Positions 58,653 through 64,000 of a stretch of DNA of 64,000 nucleotides are shown one piece after another; within the stretch, counting starts at the first letter, position 1, and each line of letters opens with the position of its first letter. A program made the position numbers and the translations under genes. Source of the DNA: Leptodactylus fallax (lineage: Eukaryota; Chordata; Amphibia; Anura; Leptodactylidae); the NCBI GenBank assembly GCA_947044405.1, contig CAMRHE010000329.1, forward strand, positions 1,114,501 through 1,178,500, read 5' to 3'. The notes under the pieces were generated by a model. The model did no database searches. It had not been told where the DNA came from and saw only the letters and a list, made by a program, of their open reading frames with translations.

Positions 58653-61041
58653 GTGACCTTATTATATTTCTATGAGATTTATTGGGTGAAAAAACAAATC
58701 TATAATAGGAAGTGATAGGAAGGTTTCCATCATGTCCTCCCTTTCCCTTCTTCTTCCTCATGTAACCTATATAAAGGTTTCCATCATGTCCTCCCTTCCC
58801 CTTCTTCTTCTTCTCTCATGTAACCTTATATAAAGGTTTCCATCATGTCCTCCCTTCCCCTTCTTCTTCTTCTCTCATGTAACCTTATATAAAGGTTTCC
58901 ATCATGTCCTCCTTTTCTCTTCTTCTTCTTCCTCATGTAACATATATAAAGGTTTCCATCATGTCCTCCCTTTTCCTTCTTCTCTCTCATGTAACATATA
59001 TAAAGGTTTCCATCATGTCCTCCCTTTCCCTTCTTCTTCCTCATGTAACCTATATAGAGGTTTCCATCATGTCCTCCCTTCCCCTTCTTCTCTCATGTAA
59101 CCTATATAAAGGTTTCCATCATGTCCTCCCTTCCCCTTCTTCTCTCATGTAACCTATATAAAGGTTTCCATCATGTCCTCCCTTCCCCTTCTTCTCTCAT
59201 GTAACCTTATATAAAGGTTTCCATCATGTCCTCCCTTTCCCTTCTTCTTCTCTCATGTAACCTTATATAAAGGTTTCCATCATGTCCTCCCTTTCCCTTC
59301 TTCCTCCTCATGTAACCTATATAAAGGTTTCCATCATGTCCTCCCTTTCCCTTCTTCTTCTCTCATGTAACCTATATAAAGGTTTCCATCATGTCCTCCC
59401 TTCCCTTTCTTCTTCTCTCATGTAACATATATAAAGGTTTCCATCATGTCCTCCCTTCCCTTCTTCTTCTTCTTCGTGTAACATATATAAAGGTTTATAT
59501 AAAGCACTGAACTGTAAATATAGGGCAGATACATGCAGGTACTCAGCTAAAATGCAGATAAAAAACAATCTATGAGCACAGCTAATAAAGCTGCTGCTGT
59601 CTGTGAATAATATCCGATCTGTAACCTCTTAAGCAGCCAGAAATAGATACAAGTACTTAAAAGACTTTTCCTATTGCAAGCTCTGAGATGTGCAGAATGT
59701 TCGATTCTTGGCACAAAGCAACAGTTTGCAGAGATGTGTGTGGAGGCTGTGAGGAGAATCAGCCCCTCTCCACTCCAATCACTTTGTGAGGACAGTACAA
59801 AACCTTCCCCCCCCAGACATCTTGCTTATCTAATGTATCTACTGATGGACTTCCTTGGTAGCAAAGGAGAGCCCTGCAAATTAGCAAGAACAGAGACACC
59901 TAGTGGCAGGAACATTATAGAAGGTTTTGAGGCTGAAAGCAACTACTTACTATGTAATGAAAGTGCATTACATTTTGGTCCAGAATCACATGCTCTATGA
60001 AATGAGACTAAGTTGTCTGAAAAGTTAGTGACCATTTAAGTGTCTCTCTCCTTACACAGGATTACACGATAGTGAAGAAGACATCGAGTGACCATGTGAT
60101 TTCCAACATCCTTCCCTATCAAACAGGAGAATGGAGCCAGAGCTCCATCACAGAGCCTTCCCCTCAGCCCCTGATACATGAGGAGATCAATGGACAGAAG
60201 ATCCTAGAACTCACCAACAAGATGCTGGAGCTGCTGACTGGAGAGGTGACACTGCTGGGAATGCTGGGACATTATACAGTAACTGGAGGGGTCTGGGTGA
60301 TGACTGTATCATTGTGTTGTCAGGTTCCTATAAGGTGTCAGGATGTCGCTGTCTATTTCTCCATGGAGGAGTGGGAGTATTTAGAAGGACACAAGGATCT
60401 GTACAAGGAGGTCATGATGGAGGACCACCAGCCCCTCACATCACCAGGTAATAGACATGACTATATACACATGGACTTCCATTATTTGTATGTACAGAAT
60501 GAATTCAGTCCCTGTCTGTGTTTCCTACAGGTAGATCCAGTAAGAGGACAACACCGGAGAGATGTCCCAGTCCTCTTCTTCCACAGGATGATCAGGTAGA
60601 TGGAGATATTCCCTATGATGTGTAGATGGGCTGTGAAGTCCTTGTGGTCAGTCTTGGGTTATCCCACAGTATTAGATGTTTTATAGTTGTGTAATGAGAG
60701 AAGGAAATTGAGGATAAAGCTGACCATAGAAATTACATGTCTAGATCTTCTTACACTTTTCAATATTCACCATGTAATACCTACAGTATGTCCAGCTTTC
60801 TTGAGACTGGCAGATAGTTCCTGCTGTTGCAACATTTTGTTCATCATACTGATCAATGATCTGTTCTCGTCATCCCTGTGACTTCTTCTGTTTGGTGACT
60901 TTACAATATTTACTTTACAGTTTTTCCATCAGGATAAAGATCTGGACTATATTAATGCTTTATCCATAACTATAAAAGAAGAGCCCTATGTGAGTGGTGA
61001 TGAGGAGTGTGAGGAGGACATTCCTACAGGGAACCGCCCAG
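58506..61041 (+). CDS. Gene F: KRAB-like zinc-finger gene, 5' part (finger exon beyond the window)
   Basis: The exons are: 5'UTR exon ending 56455; exon 1 at 58506-58652 (ATG 58575, MDKDRNEISRRLLDFTLEII then YLLTGE); exon 2 at 60060-60245; KRAB-A-like exon 3 at 60324-60447; exon 4 at 60531-60595; acidic exon 5 at 60933-61041. Coding lengths 78, 186, 124, 65 and 109 fit the family phases, and no stop occurs. The last intron runs past base 64000, so the fingers are not visible. Exon 5 and intron text make gene D its closest relative here. Unlike D, its KRAB exon is intact. Confidence 0.8.
58720..59490. repeat. Minisatellite of about 50-bp units in gene F intron
   Basis: About 14 units read AAAGGTTTCCATCATGTCCT, CCCTTCCCCTTCTTC and CTCATGTAACCTATAT. 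Length changes fall in the pyrimidine block. Gene D has one unit at the matching place. Confidence 0.95.
60060..60245 (+). CDS. Gene F exon 2
   Basis: The 186-bp exon encodes DYTIVKKTSSDHVISNILPY and ends [12 protein letters not shown]. It is three codons longer than in D. The mini-intron follows at 60246-60323. Confidence 0.8.
60324..60447 (+). CDS. Gene F exon 3, KRAB-A-like box
   Basis: The exon is intact, with [20 protein letters not shown]. It represents the empty site of the hAT that splits gene D. Confidence 0.85.
60531..60595 (+). CDS. Gene F exon 4 (Ser/Pro-rich)
   Basis: 65-bp exon between TCCTACAG and GTAGAT, unchanged from the other genes. Confidence 0.8.
60933..61041 (+). CDS. 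Gene F exon 5 (acidic linker, long form)
   Basis: The 109-bp exon encodes DKDLDYINALSITIKEEPYV and on to TGNRP, with a GTGAGT donor. It leaves one base of a split codon for the unseen finger exon. Confidence 0.8.
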
Positions 61042-63790
<2,749 letters not shown>

Positions 63791-63919
63791 GTAGATGCTA
63801 AGTAGAGGGCAAAAGGCAATTCAATCTCTACACACCTTCACTGGTGCTCTCCTCAATGTGAGAGGTTCTTGTCCCTAACCCACTCATTGCCTCCCACAAA
63901 GCCAGCCAGTTCACTTTGC

Positions 63920-63966
63920 TCTGTACTGATGAAGGACAACAATCCTGAAACAGCGCTGTATGCAGA
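63920..63966 (+). ncRNA. Predicted hammerhead ribozyme
   Basis: The three-way junction can be traced base by base. Stem I is TCTGTA (63920-63925) with TGCAGA (63961-63966). The core is CTGATGA (63926-63932). Stem II is AGGA with TCCT (63933-63946), loop CAACAA. GAA follows at 63947-63949. Stem III is ACAGC with GCTGT (63950-63959), with no loop. The cleavage-site base is A at 63960, giving GUA, an accepted NUH triplet. The self-complementary stem III is the kind found in Penelope-like hammerheads, which are thought to work best as dimers. CACTT and AAGTG on the outside can extend stem I. It probably processes the retroelement's transcript. Confidence 0.8.
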
Positions 63967-64000
63967 TAAGTGAAATTGGCTTGGCTAAAATCCCTTTTGC

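Noticed and set aside
59674..60000. 108-codon frame in gene F's intron
   Set aside because: It lies between repeat and exon 2 with no recognisable domain; probably chance.

Overview
The window looks like a piece of an anuran (frog) genome: a young cluster of KRAB-like C2H2 zinc-finger genes buried in transposons and tandem repeats. The pointers are the exon set typical of frog finger genes (a short first coding exon ending in LLTGE or QLTGE, an exon ending in LELLTGE, a KRAB-A-like exon carrying [18 protein letters not shown], an acidic exon ending in TGNRP, then one exon with all fingers) and the mix of Tc1, hAT, piggyBac, DIRS-like, Penelope-like and CR1/L2-like elements. No single-copy housekeeping gene is visible, so the species cannot be named from the sequence.

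Layout. 1-697: 3' end of a finger gene on +, cut at the left. 1260-9312: a Tc1 element split by 6.66 kb of duplicated DNA (2139-8794), which carries a 5'-truncated finger gene 'B'. 9.7-16.9 kb: gene A on -, with frameshifts. About 16.9-17.1 kb: a compact divergent promoter. 17.0-35.5 kb: gene D on +, whose introns hold a 5 kb satellite, a minisatellite, several transposons and a hAT copy inside the KRAB exon. 35.5-46.6 kb: no host gene seen, only transposon remains (Tc1, piggyBac, DIRS-like, hAT, MITEs). 46.9-56.2 kb: gene E on -, the only complete, uninterrupted gene (539 aa predicted). About 56.2-56.5 kb: a second divergent promoter. 56.5 kb to the right edge: gene F on +, five coding exons present, finger exon beyond the window.

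The architecture is a duplicated divergent pair: A(-)/D(+) and E(-)/F(+). The KRAB exons are almost identical in all four genes, while the finger exons differ in number and sequence. A separate inverted duplication copied the 3' part of E and its flank (44194-51292) into the Tc1 near the left end, giving B. Shared and unshared insertions give a relative order: piggyBac and Tc1-gamma before the E/B copy; Tc1-beta before the D/F split; the hAT in D's KRAB exon after it.

Most notable: a predicted hammerhead ribozyme at 63920-63966 next to a perfect 80-bp foldback, probably a Penelope-type terminal repeat; a Tc1 sitting exactly at the centre of a large palindrome formed by the ends of two finger genes; a hAT copy splitting a KRAB exon with a possible cryptic rescue acceptor; a minisatellite apparently grown from Penelope-like coding sequence; and a perfect 104-bp hairpin at 57347-57571. 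Exon borders were set by hand from splice signals and alignment between paralogous copies.
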